Shown: positions 23,995-34,882 of the stretch, piece after piece
Layout: the number at the start of each line of letters is the position of its first letter
How positions within the stretch are numbered: the first letter of the stretch is position 1
DNA from: Tragulus kanchil
Taxonomy: Eukaryota > Chordata > Mammalia > Artiodactyla > Tragulidae
DNA: 64,000 nt
Direction: 5' to 3'
Assembly: GCA_022376925.1 (NCBI GenBank)
Contig: JAIOJX010000027.1
Span: forward strand, 18,369,471-18,433,470
Translations under genes and position numbers: made by a program
The notes under the pieces: model-generated
The model's database searches: none
The model's input: only the letters and a program-made list of their open reading frames with translations
Told to the model about the DNA's origin: nothing

Positions 23995-24917
23995 GGAGCA
24001 AAAATGATAGTTTGGCTATTATTAATAAGCATTTGTGGAAAAACAGAAACAGTTGTTGTGAATCGTGAAGCTAGAGGCTATTTGAGAGGAGATCCGTGAG
24101 ATAATTACAGAATTCCGTAAATGACATAAGTAGCTTTTGGCAACTTTTTCGAAAACTTTGCAGACAAATATTATATTTAGTAGGTTAACTAAATCATCCC
24201 AATTACTCTTTTTATTCATGTTACAAGTAATGTAATATAACTGCCCTATATTTTATGGCATAATCAACGTGATTTAATATACTTATACTCACGTGGATCC
24301 CTGCTTTTCTACTCATTTCAAGTAAATTTAAAAGAAGTTAAATTTTGATATTTCACATGTAAACAGTTTTAAATTTAATTTTTATATAGGAGTATAGTTG
24401 ACTTACAATGTTGTATAACACAAAACATATGAATACTACAACATTAAAAATAAGATTTTTCTCTTAAAAAGTCAAGCTCATCTTTACTGTTCAAGACTGA
24501 AATTCTTTTTATCAAGCAAGAAATGAATACACTTACTTAAGACATTTTCCTGTGTTGGATCCACGATTTTCCAATTTTTCACAGGAAAAAGACACTTCAC
24601 AGATAATTAGTTGAAGTCTTAATATATGAACCAAGTATTTTCTTAATGTGTTTACTTAATCAATTTAATGTTTATAGCTTCCGATTATTATTGAATCATT
24701 CAGTGGAAGTCATGACGTCCCTTTGATTAATCAGGGCATCTCTGAATCCATGGCTTAGAGATGACAATGGCAAGTTTTGCTTATGCCAGTCTACTCTTAC
24801 TCCCATATGTTTACTTGGCTTTATGATATCCAGGATAGCTATGATATCCAGGAATAATATAGGGAAGCAGATTTAAACCACTGCTCTGCAGTTTTAGGAA
24901 AAGCATCACATAGTAGA
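23995..24917. other. Unannotated AT-rich sequence with L1 scrap
   Basis: A short antisense L1 3'UTR piece is visible at about 24370-24435 (aggagtatagttgacttaca, then tgttgtataacac). A 13-base direct repeat (atgatatccagga) occurs twice near 24823 and 24842. No gene seen. Confidence 0.5.
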
Positions 24918-27134
24918 GATTTTAGTAGAAGATTTGTACTTTCATGTGTTCAACACAAACACTCATGTTGTCTCAATGAGCAGACATTTTATGTATCACA
25001 CATCTGTGTTTGTCACAGGGTTAAAGGCAGCATGTAAATCATGTATATTTTTATTTTTTAAGCATAATTACAGCAATAATAGCTCTAATTGTATTTGTGT
25101 TTTAAAAAATAAGTAAATAAAAATACACATCATTTCCATGCTAACTGCCTTTAGCCCTGTGACGAATGCATATTTTAAAATGTGACTCCTGTGTTTGTAG
25201 ACTTAGTTGAAGCATCTTCTAAAAAACGTCAGGGTTTGCTGGATCCCAGCATCTTCACAGCCACAGTATCCTTTGGAGAAAAATATTATTTATTCTAACA
25301 AGAGCCATGCTAATGGTGTCCTTGGCATTTATAATGCAGTTAAGGCAAGTACACATGGACATAGATTAAGAATAAATGAATGTATCAGAAGCTTTGTTTG
25401 AGAACAGCAGAGTACCCTCAGGGGGATAATCACAAATAGAACTATATTTCTCTTAAAGAAACAGCATCCAGAGGTTGGTGGATCAATTTGTCCTCAAACA
25501 TGGCTGCATGCATTACTCGTTTTTCATCCAGTGAGAGGAAACCAGAGCTCGGAGAGGTACATGGCTGTCACTTTCAAAGGACACTTTCTGATACTGTCAT
25601 TACTATTTGTGCTTACAGCCCGTGAATCAGAAATAAAAAAATGACCACAGATAATTGCAGGGATCCGAAGAGTGTGATCTTTACCTGGGCCCTCAGAACT
25701 TTCTTTTCATTTTTTTTTTTAATTCACCAAATTCATTTAGAAGAACTTTACCGAGGTGCAGCGGCTTTACAATGTTCTGTCAGTTTCTGCCCTACAGCAA
25801 AATAAATCAGTTACACATACACATACACCCTCTCTTTTTTGGATTTCCTTCCCATTTAGGTCACCACCGAACATGGAGGGGAGTTCCCTGTGCTACCCAG
25901 GAGATTCTCATTCATTATCTGTTTTATCCGAAGTATCAGTATCACACACATGTCAGTCCCAGTCTCTGAATTCGTCCTACATTCCCTCTCCCTCCTCGGT
26001 GTCCATACATTTGATCTCTCTACAAGGGGATTTTAGTAGAAGATTTGTACTTTCATGTGTTCAACACAAACACTCATGTTGTCTCAATGAGCAGACATTT
26101 TATGTATCACACATCTGTGTTTGTCACAGGGTTAAAGGCAGCATGTAAATCATGTATATTTTTATTTTTTAAGCATAATTACAGCAATAATAGCTCTAAT
26201 TGTATTTGTGTTTTAAAAAATAAGTAAATAAAAATACACATCATTTCCATGCTAACTGCCTTTAGCCCTGTGACGAATGCATATTTTAAAATGTGACTCC
26301 TGTGTTTGTAGACTTAGTTGAAGCATCTTCTAAAAAACGTCAGGGTTTGCTGGATCCCAGCATCTTCACAGCCACAGTATCCTTTGGAGAAAAATATTAT
26401 TTATTCTAACAAGAGCCATGCTAATGGTGTCCTTGGCATTTATAATGCAGTTAAGGCAAGTACACATGGACATAGATTAAGAATAAATGAATGTATCAGA
26501 AGCTTTGTTTGAGAACAGCAGAGTACCCTCAGGGGGATAATCACAAATAGAACTATATTTCTCTTAAAGAAACAGCATCCAGAGGTTGGTGGATCAATTT
26601 GTCCTCAAACATGGCTGCATGCATTACTCGTTTTTCATCCAGTGAGAGGAAACCAGAGCTCGGAGAGGTACATGGCTGTCACTTTCAAAGGACACTTTCT
26701 GATACTGTCATTACTATTTGTGCTTACAGCCCGTGAATCAGAAATAAAAAAATGACCACAGATAATTGCAGGGATCCGAAGAGTGTGATCTTTACCTGGG
26801 CCCTCAGAACTTTCTTTTCATTTTTTTTTTTAATTCACCAAATTCATTTAGAAGAACTTTACCGAGGTGCAGCGGCTTTACAATGTTCTGTCAGTTTCTG
26901 CCCTACAGCAAAATAAATCAGTTACACATACACATACACCCTCTCTTTTTTGGATTTCCTTCCCATTTAGGTCACCACCGAACATGGAGGGGAGTTCCCT
27001 GTGCTACCCAGGAGATTCTCATTCATTATCTGTTTTATCCGAAGTATCAGTATCACACACATGTCAGTCCCAGTCTCTGAATTCGTCCTACATTCCCTCT
27101 CCCTCCTCGGTGTCCATACATTTGATCTCTCTAC
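24918..27134. repeat. Tandem direct duplication H (1106 bp x2)
   Basis: Copy 1 is 24918-26023 and copy 2 26029-27134, spacing 1111 with no difference seen. Five bases (aaggg) separate the copies. The right part is an L1 3' end. Copy 2 overlaps pair I, so the L1 piece exists three times. Confidence 0.96.
25704..26023 (-). mobile_element. L1 3'UTR/ORF2 end, antisense (first of three copies)
   Basis: Antisense L1 phrases: ctgccctacagcaaaataaa, ttccttcccatttaggtcac, ggggagttccctgtgctacc, tctgttttatccgaagtatc. Longer versions at about 26815-27262 and 27913-28360 continue into gttttctctgtctgacgcca. All are copies of one insertion through pairs H and I. Confidence 0.82.
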
Positions 27135-28898
27135 CTGCGTCTGTATTTCTGCTTTGCAAATAAGATTATACCAAAATCTTCAGATTCTGTACATTCACAT
27201 TCATAGACAATGGTTTTCTCTGTCTGACGCCACACTGTATGATAGTCTCTAGGTTCATCCAAGAACTTTCTATTTTTCTGAGGCAGGAGAGCCGCCCTCC
27301 AGGCATTTAGAATAAGGTAATTGTATTTATTTGCATTCCACCTGTTGCTCTAAATCCTGGTAGGTTCAGTTTACATTTGGATTCTCTATTCTTATAAAAC
27401 CACCTCAACTGTGTCTTTTGGATCTTCAGACCAGAACTGTGACGGGTTTTCTAAGGAACTTTTAGCCTCACACTCCCGCTCCAGACAGGACTCAGAAAGA
27501 AACATGCCTTAGACTAGAAGCAATGAATATAGAATACTGTTTCTTTCGGGTGTCAGCCCTCACTCAGTTCTGTCTTATTTTCGTCATTCTTCAGTGCCTC
27601 CTGGTCATTAAGTTTGCGTTTCGTCCAGAAGTTATCGGTGTATCTGTGAATTTAGTGCTAGAGAAGCTTATCAGCCACAAGAAGACATAAAAGCTCCTGG
27701 AAGGGTTTCTCCTGGTATGTGCACGGCTGGTTTCTTCCTGTCATTCAGATTCGACCCAAATGTCACCTCTTTGGGAGAGCTTTCTGCCTTTAAAGTAAAC
27801 ACGGCCCGGTTTCTTCCTGTCATTCAGATTCGACCCAAGAAATAAAAAAATGACCACAGATAATTGCAGGGATCCGAAGAGTGTGATCTTTACCTGGGCC
27901 CTCAGAACTTTCTTTTCATTTTTTTTTTTAATTCACCAAATTCATTTAGAAGAACTTTACCGAGGTGCAGCGGCTTTACAATGTTCTGTCAGTTTCTGCC
28001 CTACAGCAAAATAAATCAGTTACACATACACATACACCCTCTCTTTTTTGGATTTCCTTCCCATTTAGGTCACCACCGAACATGGAGGGGAGTTCCCTGT
28101 GCTACCCAGGAGATTCTCATTCATTATCTGTTTTATCCGAAGTATCAGTATCACACACATGTCAGTCCCAGTCTCTGAATTCGTCCTACATTCCCTCTCC
28201 CTCCTCGGTGTCCATACATTTGATCTCTCTACCTGCGTCTGTATTTCTGCTTTGCAAATAAGATTATACCAAAATCTTCAGATTCTGTACATTCACATTC
28301 ATAGACAATGGTTTTCTCTGTCTGACGCCACACTGTATGATAGTCTCTAGGTTCATCCAAGAACTTTCTATTTTTCTGAGGCAGGAGAGCCGCCCTCCAG
28401 GCATTTAGAATAAGGTAATTGTATTTATTTGCATTCCACCTGTTGCTCTAAATCCTGGTAGGTTCAGTTTACATTTGGATTCTCTATTCTTATAAAACCA
28501 CCTCAACTGTGTCTTTTGGATCTTCAGACCAGAACTGTGACGGGTTTTCTAAGGAACTTTTAGCCTCACACTCCCGCTCCAGACAGGACTCAGAAAGAAA
28601 CATGCCTTAGACTAGAAGCAATGAATATAGAATACTGTTTCTTTCGGGTGTCAGCCCTCACTCAGTTCTGTCTTATTTTCGTCATTCTTCAGTGCCTCCT
28701 GGTCATTAAGTTTGCGTTTCGTCCAGAAGTTATCGGTGTATCTGTGAATTTAGTGCTAGAGAAGCTTATCAGCCACAAGAAGACATAAAAGCTCCTGGAA
28801 GGGTTTCTCCTGGTATGTGCACGGCTGGTTTCTTCCTGTCATTCAGATTCGACCCAAATGTCACCTCTTTGGGAGAGCTTTTTCTGCCTTTAAAGTAA
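26740..28898. repeat. Tandem direct duplication I (~1.06 kb x2)
   Basis: Copy 1 is 26740-27799 and copy 2 27838-28898, spacing 1098-1099 or so (a T-run differs by two near the right end). The 38 bases between copies (27800-27837) are not random: they repeat the sequence cacggctggtttcttcctgt and its continuation from 27720-27758. Confidence 0.95.
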
Positions 28899-29008
28899 CA
28901 GTTCAGTCTTTATAATAGAAAAGCCACTGGGTACATCTTGTCTATCTCAAAGAGGTGAGTCTTATCCAGAATCAGATCTCCATGTGCAGTGTATGGACAC
29001 GGAGACCT

Positions 29009-29294
29009 AAGGCTGGTGCTTTTTGGGGGGGGGGGGGGCACTTCTATTGGTCTTTCATTTATTTCCATCTTTGTTCTTTGGCCCGTGTGGGCCTCGCATC
29101 GCAGTGGCCTCTCTTGCTGCAGAGCACCGACTCTGGGCGCATGCGCTCCAGAGCTCTGGCTCGGTCGTTGGCCACATTGGTCCAGCCGCTCTGTGGCACA
29201 TGGGATCTTCCCAGGACAGGGATCGAACTGGCGCCCCTTGCACTGCAAGGTGGTGTCCTTACCCACTGGACCACCAGGGAAGCCCCCAAGGCTG
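29009..29294 (-). mobile_element. CHR-like SINE with a G14/C14 tail
   Basis: Antisense element about 29025-29285. Flanking aaggctg (29009-29015 and 29288-29294) may be a short target-site duplication. A run of 14 G (29025-29038) replaces the usual C-rich tract and part of the ggcc signature. The B box on the minus strand reads AGTTCGATCCC. Overlapping frames on both strands (up to 164 codons) arise from the SINE. Confidence 0.88.
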
Positions 29295-29424
29295 TTTCTA
29301 AATGCTACTTTAAGGATCAGTTTACTCAGCGTGGGATAGTAACAACAATGCCCAACAATGCCCTTGGACTCTGTGACTATGTTACCTAACCAACATGGCA
29401 GCAAACTCCGGGACAGAGTAACGT

Positions 29425-29497
29425 ACAGGGAAGCCTGGCGCGATGCAGTCCATGGGTCACAAAGAGTCAGACACGACTGAGTGCCTGAACAACAACC
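29425..29497 (+). mobile_element. Bov-A2 SINE 3' scrap
   Basis: cagtccatgggtcacaaaga then gtcagacacgactgagtgcc is the Bov-A 3' end signature. Confidence 0.8.
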
Positions 29498-29729
29498 ACC
29501 AACATGGCAAATGGGCTTTGAAGATGTGATTCAATTAAAGATTTCAAGATGGGCAGATTCTCATGGGTAATCTGGGTAAGATTTAATATCATCACAACTC
29601 TGTAAATCAGAGAGGGACTGGGAGGTTTGAGGCAGAGATTTGAAGATGCTCTGCCGCTGGCTTTGAGGAAGGAAAAAGGGGCCAGGAACCCAACAGTGCC
29701 GTCAACCTCCAGAAACGATTTCCTCTCAG

Positions 29730-30050
29730 TTCAGTCTAGTCGCTCAGTCATGTCTGACTCTGTGAGACCCCATGGACGGCAGCACGCCAGGCTTCCCTGT
29801 CCTTCGCCATCTCCCAGAGCTTGCTTAAGTTCATGTCCATTGACTCAGCGATGCCATCCAACCACCTCATCCTCCGCTGTCCCCTTCTCCTTTTGCCTTC
29901 AGTCTTTCGCAGCACCAGGGGCTTTTCCAATGAGTCATCTCTTTGCCTGAGGCGGCCAAAGTATTGGGGCTTCAGCTTTAGCATCATTCCTTCTGATGAA
30001 CATTCAGAGTTGATTTCCTTTAGGACTGACTAGTTTGATCTCCTTGCAGA
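29730..30050 (-). mobile_element. BovB LINE 3' end with ORF C-terminal remnant
   Basis: The minus-strand frame 29748-29987 reads [20 protein letters not shown], then [20 protein letters not shown] and [17 protein letters not shown]. This is the characteristic C-terminus of the BovB reverse-transcriptase polyprotein. It carries no RT catalytic domain: the insert is 5'-truncated, as usual for BovB. Confidence 0.92.
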
Positions 30051-30612
30051 ACTTCCTATAGAGACTCCGAAGACAGCACAGCCTGCTACCACCTCGCCTG
30101 TTCCTAATGAATCCCTTTGAACCCATCTGACCTCCAATTGTAACAGAGTGAACTGGTGGTGTTTTAAGCCATTAGCTGCGTAGTAAGTTGTGACAGTTGC
30201 AACCAGAAACTAACCTGCTCTACGTTAGGCTTCTTCGGTGTGATTCACCTCTGGATGGAGTCATGTTCCTACCCCTCTCTTGTGAAGGAGAGGTGAGCTC
30301 AGCCTCCACTCTGGATTGCTTCCCAATCCAAATCTATACAATAAGTTGTGTCCCCAAGTTCTTCTGCTTAACTAGAGATCAGCTTTCAGGGCTCCTGCTG
30401 GGAGCAAGAGCAGCAGCCAGCTGCTCCCTTTTCCTGGAGGAGAGGAGGGCACTGGCCCCCATAGCGGTCTTCAGATAAACCCTAATGCTTACTGTTCCAC
30501 AGCCCAGTTGTGTTCTCTGGGCTCACTGGGTCTCACCTGCAGCTCACTCCTCCCGTGCCAGGAAGAAAGGTGCGTCACCCAAATTCAGGTTTAGCCTTTC
30601 CATCTAAATTGC
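30050..30612. other. Unannotated unique sequence
   Basis: A 93-codon frame (30197-30478) has no recognisable family. No repeat named. Confidence 0.4.
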
Positions 30613-31080
30613 ACCCCATGTCCAAAATATAAAAACACATACCATTTAATATCGCTTATCTATGGAATCTAGAAAAGTGATACAGATCAACTTACTGGCA
30701 AAGGAAAAACTGAATTACAGACATAGAGAGCAAACTTTTGGTTACCGGCAGGGAAAGGGGAGATGGAACCAATTGGGAGATTGGGATTGCCACATTCACT
30801 ATTGATCCTGTTGGGTTTGGCCAAAAGGTTTTTCCCATAACATCTTATGGAAAACCTCGAACAAACCTTTTGACCAGCCCAATATCCAGAGAAGGTAACT
30901 AATGAGAACCTACTGGGTAGCACAGGGAACTCCACTCCATGCTCTGTGATGACCTAAATGGCAAGGAAATCTAAAAAGAGGGGGTGTATGTATATGTATA
31001 GTTGATCCACTTTGCTTTATAGCAGAAGCTAACCCAATGTTGTAAAGCAACTCTATTCCAATAACAATTAATAGAAAAAG
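30613..31080 (+). mobile_element. L1 3'UTR fragment with nested mariner-derived element
   Basis: Sense L1 3'UTR order is clear: acataccatttaatatcgct, tatggaatctagaaaagtga, gttaccggcagggaaagggg, tgggtagcacagggaactcc, gctttatagcagaagctaac, ttgtaaagcaactctattcc. The element is interrupted at 30811-30882. Duplicate at 31711-32180. Confidence 0.85.
30811..30882. mobile_element. Mariner-derived miniature element
   Basis: Starts ttgggtttggccaaaaggtt and ends accttttgaccagcccaa, so the ends are imperfect inverted repeats. The middle (cccataacatcttatgg) is itself palindromic. This fits the short mariner-derived palindromic elements of ruminants (BTMAR-like). The flanks read tg and ta, compatible with a decayed TA target duplication. 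Duplicate at about 31909-31980. Confidence 0.8.
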
Positions 31081-32979
31081 AAAGTTCTCCATTGTTGAAA
31101 TCTCTGACAGCACCCATTGACCTTTATTCTTCCTGTGACCACAGATTCCCTATTTTTAGGTAGTTTTATTGTCATTTCTGTGGGATTTGGGGAAGAAAAG
31201 TAGACAAATACATGTGTTAAGTCTGTCATCCTGACTTGGAAAGGTCTATTTTACACTGCTTGCTTTCTTTCTCTTTTTTTCCACATCCTTGGTTACTTTT
31301 TGCTCTACTCATCCCCCTGTGTCTCTGTTTATGAAGTGTTAGGAATCATATAAGATTTTTTTGTTTGTCTCAGTGATCAAAGATTCTTGGGGCGGTCCTC
31401 CTTGTCTGTCAGGCCAGGCGCCTGTGATTAAGAACAGGTGCAGCCAGCCGCTTTCTTGACCTACCAGCCCTGCTTGCATCAGATGAAAACCAGGAGTCAG
31501 ATTTCTGGGGGACCTTTCCCTTCCTCTCAATTCTCTCCTGCTGGAGAATGTGCCAACATATTGCCCAGGATCTGGGTTTGTGGCTGACCAGTGGTCCCAC
31601 ATCCTGCCACTGCCCCTACAAAACTGTGCCGCTCTGAGATAGGAAATTTTGATGTGGTTCTACTGGAAATATTTCATATCACTTTCCCTAGTTCCCCCAT
31701 CAAATACCTAACCCCATGTCCAAAATATAAAAACACATACCATTTAATATCGCTTATCTATGGAATCTAGAAAAGTGATACAGATCAACTTACTGGCAAA
31801 GGAAAAACTGAATTACAGACATAGAGAGCAAACTTTTGGTTACCGGCAGGGAAAGGGGAGATGGAACCAATTGGGAGATTGGGATTGCCACATTCACTAT
31901 TGATCCTGTTGGGTTTGGCCAAAAGGTTTTTCCCATAACATCTTATGGAAAACCTCGAACAAACCTTTTGACCAGCCCAATATCCAGAGAAGGTAACTAA
32001 TGAGAACCTACTGGGTAGCACAGGGAACTCCACTCCATGCTCTGTGATGACCTAAATGGCAAGGAAATCTAAAAAAAGAGGGGATGTATGTATATGTATA
32101 GTTGATCCACTTTGCTTTATAGCAGAAGCTAACCCAATGTTGTAAAGCAACTCTATTCCAATAACAATTAATAGAAAAAGAAAGTTCTCCATTGTTGAAA
32201 TCTCTGACAGCACCCATTGACCTTTATTCTTCCTGTGACCACAGATTCCCTATTTTTAGGTAGTTTTATTGTCATTTCTGTGGGATTTGGGGAAGAAAAG
32301 TAGACAAATACATGTGTTAAGTCTGTCATCCTGACTTGGAAAGGTCTATTTTACACTGCTTGCTTTCTTTCTCTTTTTTTCCACATCCTTGGTTACTTTT
32401 TGCTCTACTCATCCCCCTGTGTCTCTGTTTATGAAGTGTTAGGAATCATATAAGATTTTTTTGTTTGTCTCAGTGATCAAAGATTCTTGGGGCGGTCCTC
32501 CTTGTCTGTCAGGCCAGGCGCCTGTGATTAAGAACAGGTGCAGCCAGCCGCTTTCTTGACCTACCAGCCCTGCTTGCATCAGATGAAAACCAGGAGTCAG
32601 ATTTCTGGGGGACCTTTCCCTTCCTCTCAATTCTCTCCTGCTGGAGAATGTGCCAACATATTGCCCAGGATCTGGGTTTGTGGCTGACCAGTGGTCCCAC
32701 ATCCTGCCACTGCCCCTACAAAACTGTGCCGCTCTGAGATAGGAAATTTTGATGTGGTTCTACTGGACTCCTATCTTTCACATAATTTCAATTTAATCAG
32801 CTGCCTTACAGTTAGTGAATCATGGGCCTGCTGATCTATGCTTTATTATTTTTCTATGATCAAGTAATTCTTTGAAATTGTTCTACATGGACGGCAGCCT
32901 TGCCTTATTTCTAAATCAGACACATGCTCCCTTCCCAGTCCTTTGCCTCTTCTTTTAGCTATTATGATTAAATTAATAT

Positions 32980-33076
32980 TTAATTAAATATTCACTTTAA
33001 TATGAAAGAATATTAAAGTGAATTTAATATTCACTTTAAATGAAATATTAAATTCACTTTAATATTAAATATAATT
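32980..33076. repeat. AT-rich palindrome cluster
   Basis: attcactttaatat (32990-33003) and atattaaagtgaat (33010-33023) form a perfect 14-bp inverted repeat around a 6-base loop. The core attcacttta then recurs directly near 33030 and 33052. Duplicate at about 34058-34154. Confidence 0.85.
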
Positions 33077-33671
33077 GGATTAAAGACAGAGTCTAACCAT
33101 TTCTGCCCAAATCACCCCCTCACAGAGCAGATCAGATATGTGCATATGATCAATAGCTTATGACCTCTGTTCTGTCATTTTTACAATCAGCTTGGATGTT
33201 GGTTTATCCATTACGACTTAGTTTTCTAGTTTAATCCTAAATTTCAGTGGAAGGTGAGGAGACTGCTTGTATGATGCTTTTGTGAGTTTTCTGAGACATT
33301 TTAATGATAGATGGAAGTCTAGACTAGTAGGCTAGATACGGTTTCTCATTGCTCAAGGCAATAAATAGTAAGTGCTGTTCAGATTAAGCTGTCTGCACTG
33401 AAGTCTCAGCTCCAGAGTGTTTCCAAAATGACAAAGGGTAGCGCTGAAGAAGGGAGAAGTCCAGAAATGTTATACTACTGGGAGAAGGAGATGTACAAGT
33501 AGTCTCAAGGTTCTGTCAACAGAGAGGAAGGGACAAGTTTCTGAGCTAACTTATAGGAAAGAAAATTTATTCAGAAAGAGGAGATATTGCTACCAGGCCT
33601 TCTGATGAAGACGGACAGCCAGAAGAAGAGTTAGAAAATCATGCCAGTTGATCTGTGCCAGTACCATCGGC

Positions 33672-33784
33672 TTGCTGTTGTTTGGTCAGTAAGTCATGTG
33701 CGACCCTTTGTGCCCCTGTGGGCTGCAGCATGCCAGGTTCCTCTATCTTTCCCTAGCTCCTGGGAGTTTGCTCAAATTCATGTC
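33672..33784 (-). mobile_element. BovB/Bov-A fragment, antisense
   Basis: gttgtttggtcagtaagtca, gggctgcagcatgccaggtt and gggagtttgctcaaattcat match antisense BovB 3' sequence. Duplicate at 34750-34862. Confidence 0.75.
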
Positions 33785-34882
33785 CTTTATAACATCAACA
33801 AAGCAAGTGCCCACATCCTGCCACTTATGTGAGATTTTTCATGGACTCCTATCTTTCACATAATTTCAATTTAATCAGCTGCCTTACAGTTAGTGAATCA
33901 TGGGCCTGCTGATCTATGCTTTATTATTTTTCTATGATCAAGTAATTCTTTGAAATTGTTCTACATGGACGGCAGCCTTGCCTTATTTCTAAATCAGACA
34001 CATGCTCCCTTCCCAGTCCTTTGCCTCTTCTTTTAGCTATTATGATTAAATTAATATTTAATTAAATATTCACTTTAATATGAAAGAATATTAAAGTGAA
34101 TTTAATATTCACTTTAAATGAAATATTAAATTCACTTTAATATTAAATATAATTGGATTAAAGACAGAGTCTAACCATTTCTGCCCAAATCACCCCCTCA
34201 CAGAGCAGATCAGATATGTGCATATGATCAATAGCTTATGACCTCTGTTCTGTCATTTTTACAATCAGCTTGGATGTTGGTTTATCCATTACGACTTAGT
34301 TTTCTAGTTTAATCCTAAATTTCAGTGGAAGGTGAGGAGACTGCTTGTATGATGCTTTTGTGAGTTTTCTGAGACATTTTAATGATAGATGGAAGTCTAG
34401 ACTAGTAGGCTAGATACGGTTTCTCATTGCTCAAGGCAATAAATAGTAAGTGCTGTTCAGATTAAGCTGTCTGCACTGAAGTCTCAGCTCCAGAGTGTTT
34501 CCAAAATGACAAAGGGTAGCGCTGAAGAAGGGAGAAGTCCAGAAATGTTATACTACTGGGAGAAGGAGATGTACAAGTAGTCTCAAGGTTCTGTCAACAG
34601 AGAGGAAGGGACAAGTTTCTGAGCTAACTTATAGGAAAGAAAATTTATTCAGAAAGAGGAGATATTGCTACCAGGCCTTCTGATGAAGACGGACAGCCAG
34701 AAGAAGAGTTAGAAAATCATGCCAGTTGATCTGTGCCAGTACCATCGGCTTGCTGTTGTTTGGTCAGTAAGTCATGTGCGACCCTTTGTGCCCCTGTGGG
34801 CTGCAGCATGCCAGGTTCCTCTATCTTTCCCTAGCTCCTGGGAGTTTGCTCAAATTCATGTCCTTTATAACATCAACAAAGC

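Larger units (their letters stand above)
30613..32767. repeat. Tandem direct duplication J (~1.06 kb x2)
   Basis: Copy 1 is 30613-31667 and copy 2 31711-32767, spacing 1098-1100. Differences: two extra A in an A-run and one G/A change near 30975/32075. Forty-three bases (31668-31710) separate the copies. Confidence 0.95.
32764..34882. repeat. Tandem direct duplication K (1041 bp x2)
   Basis: Copy 1 is 32764-33804 and copy 2 33842-34882, spacing 1078 with no difference seen. The 37 bases between (33805-33841) read like a shortened version of the end of pair J (shared cacatcctgccact, then tggactcc), i.e. the true upstream neighbour of copy 1. Confidence 0.96.
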
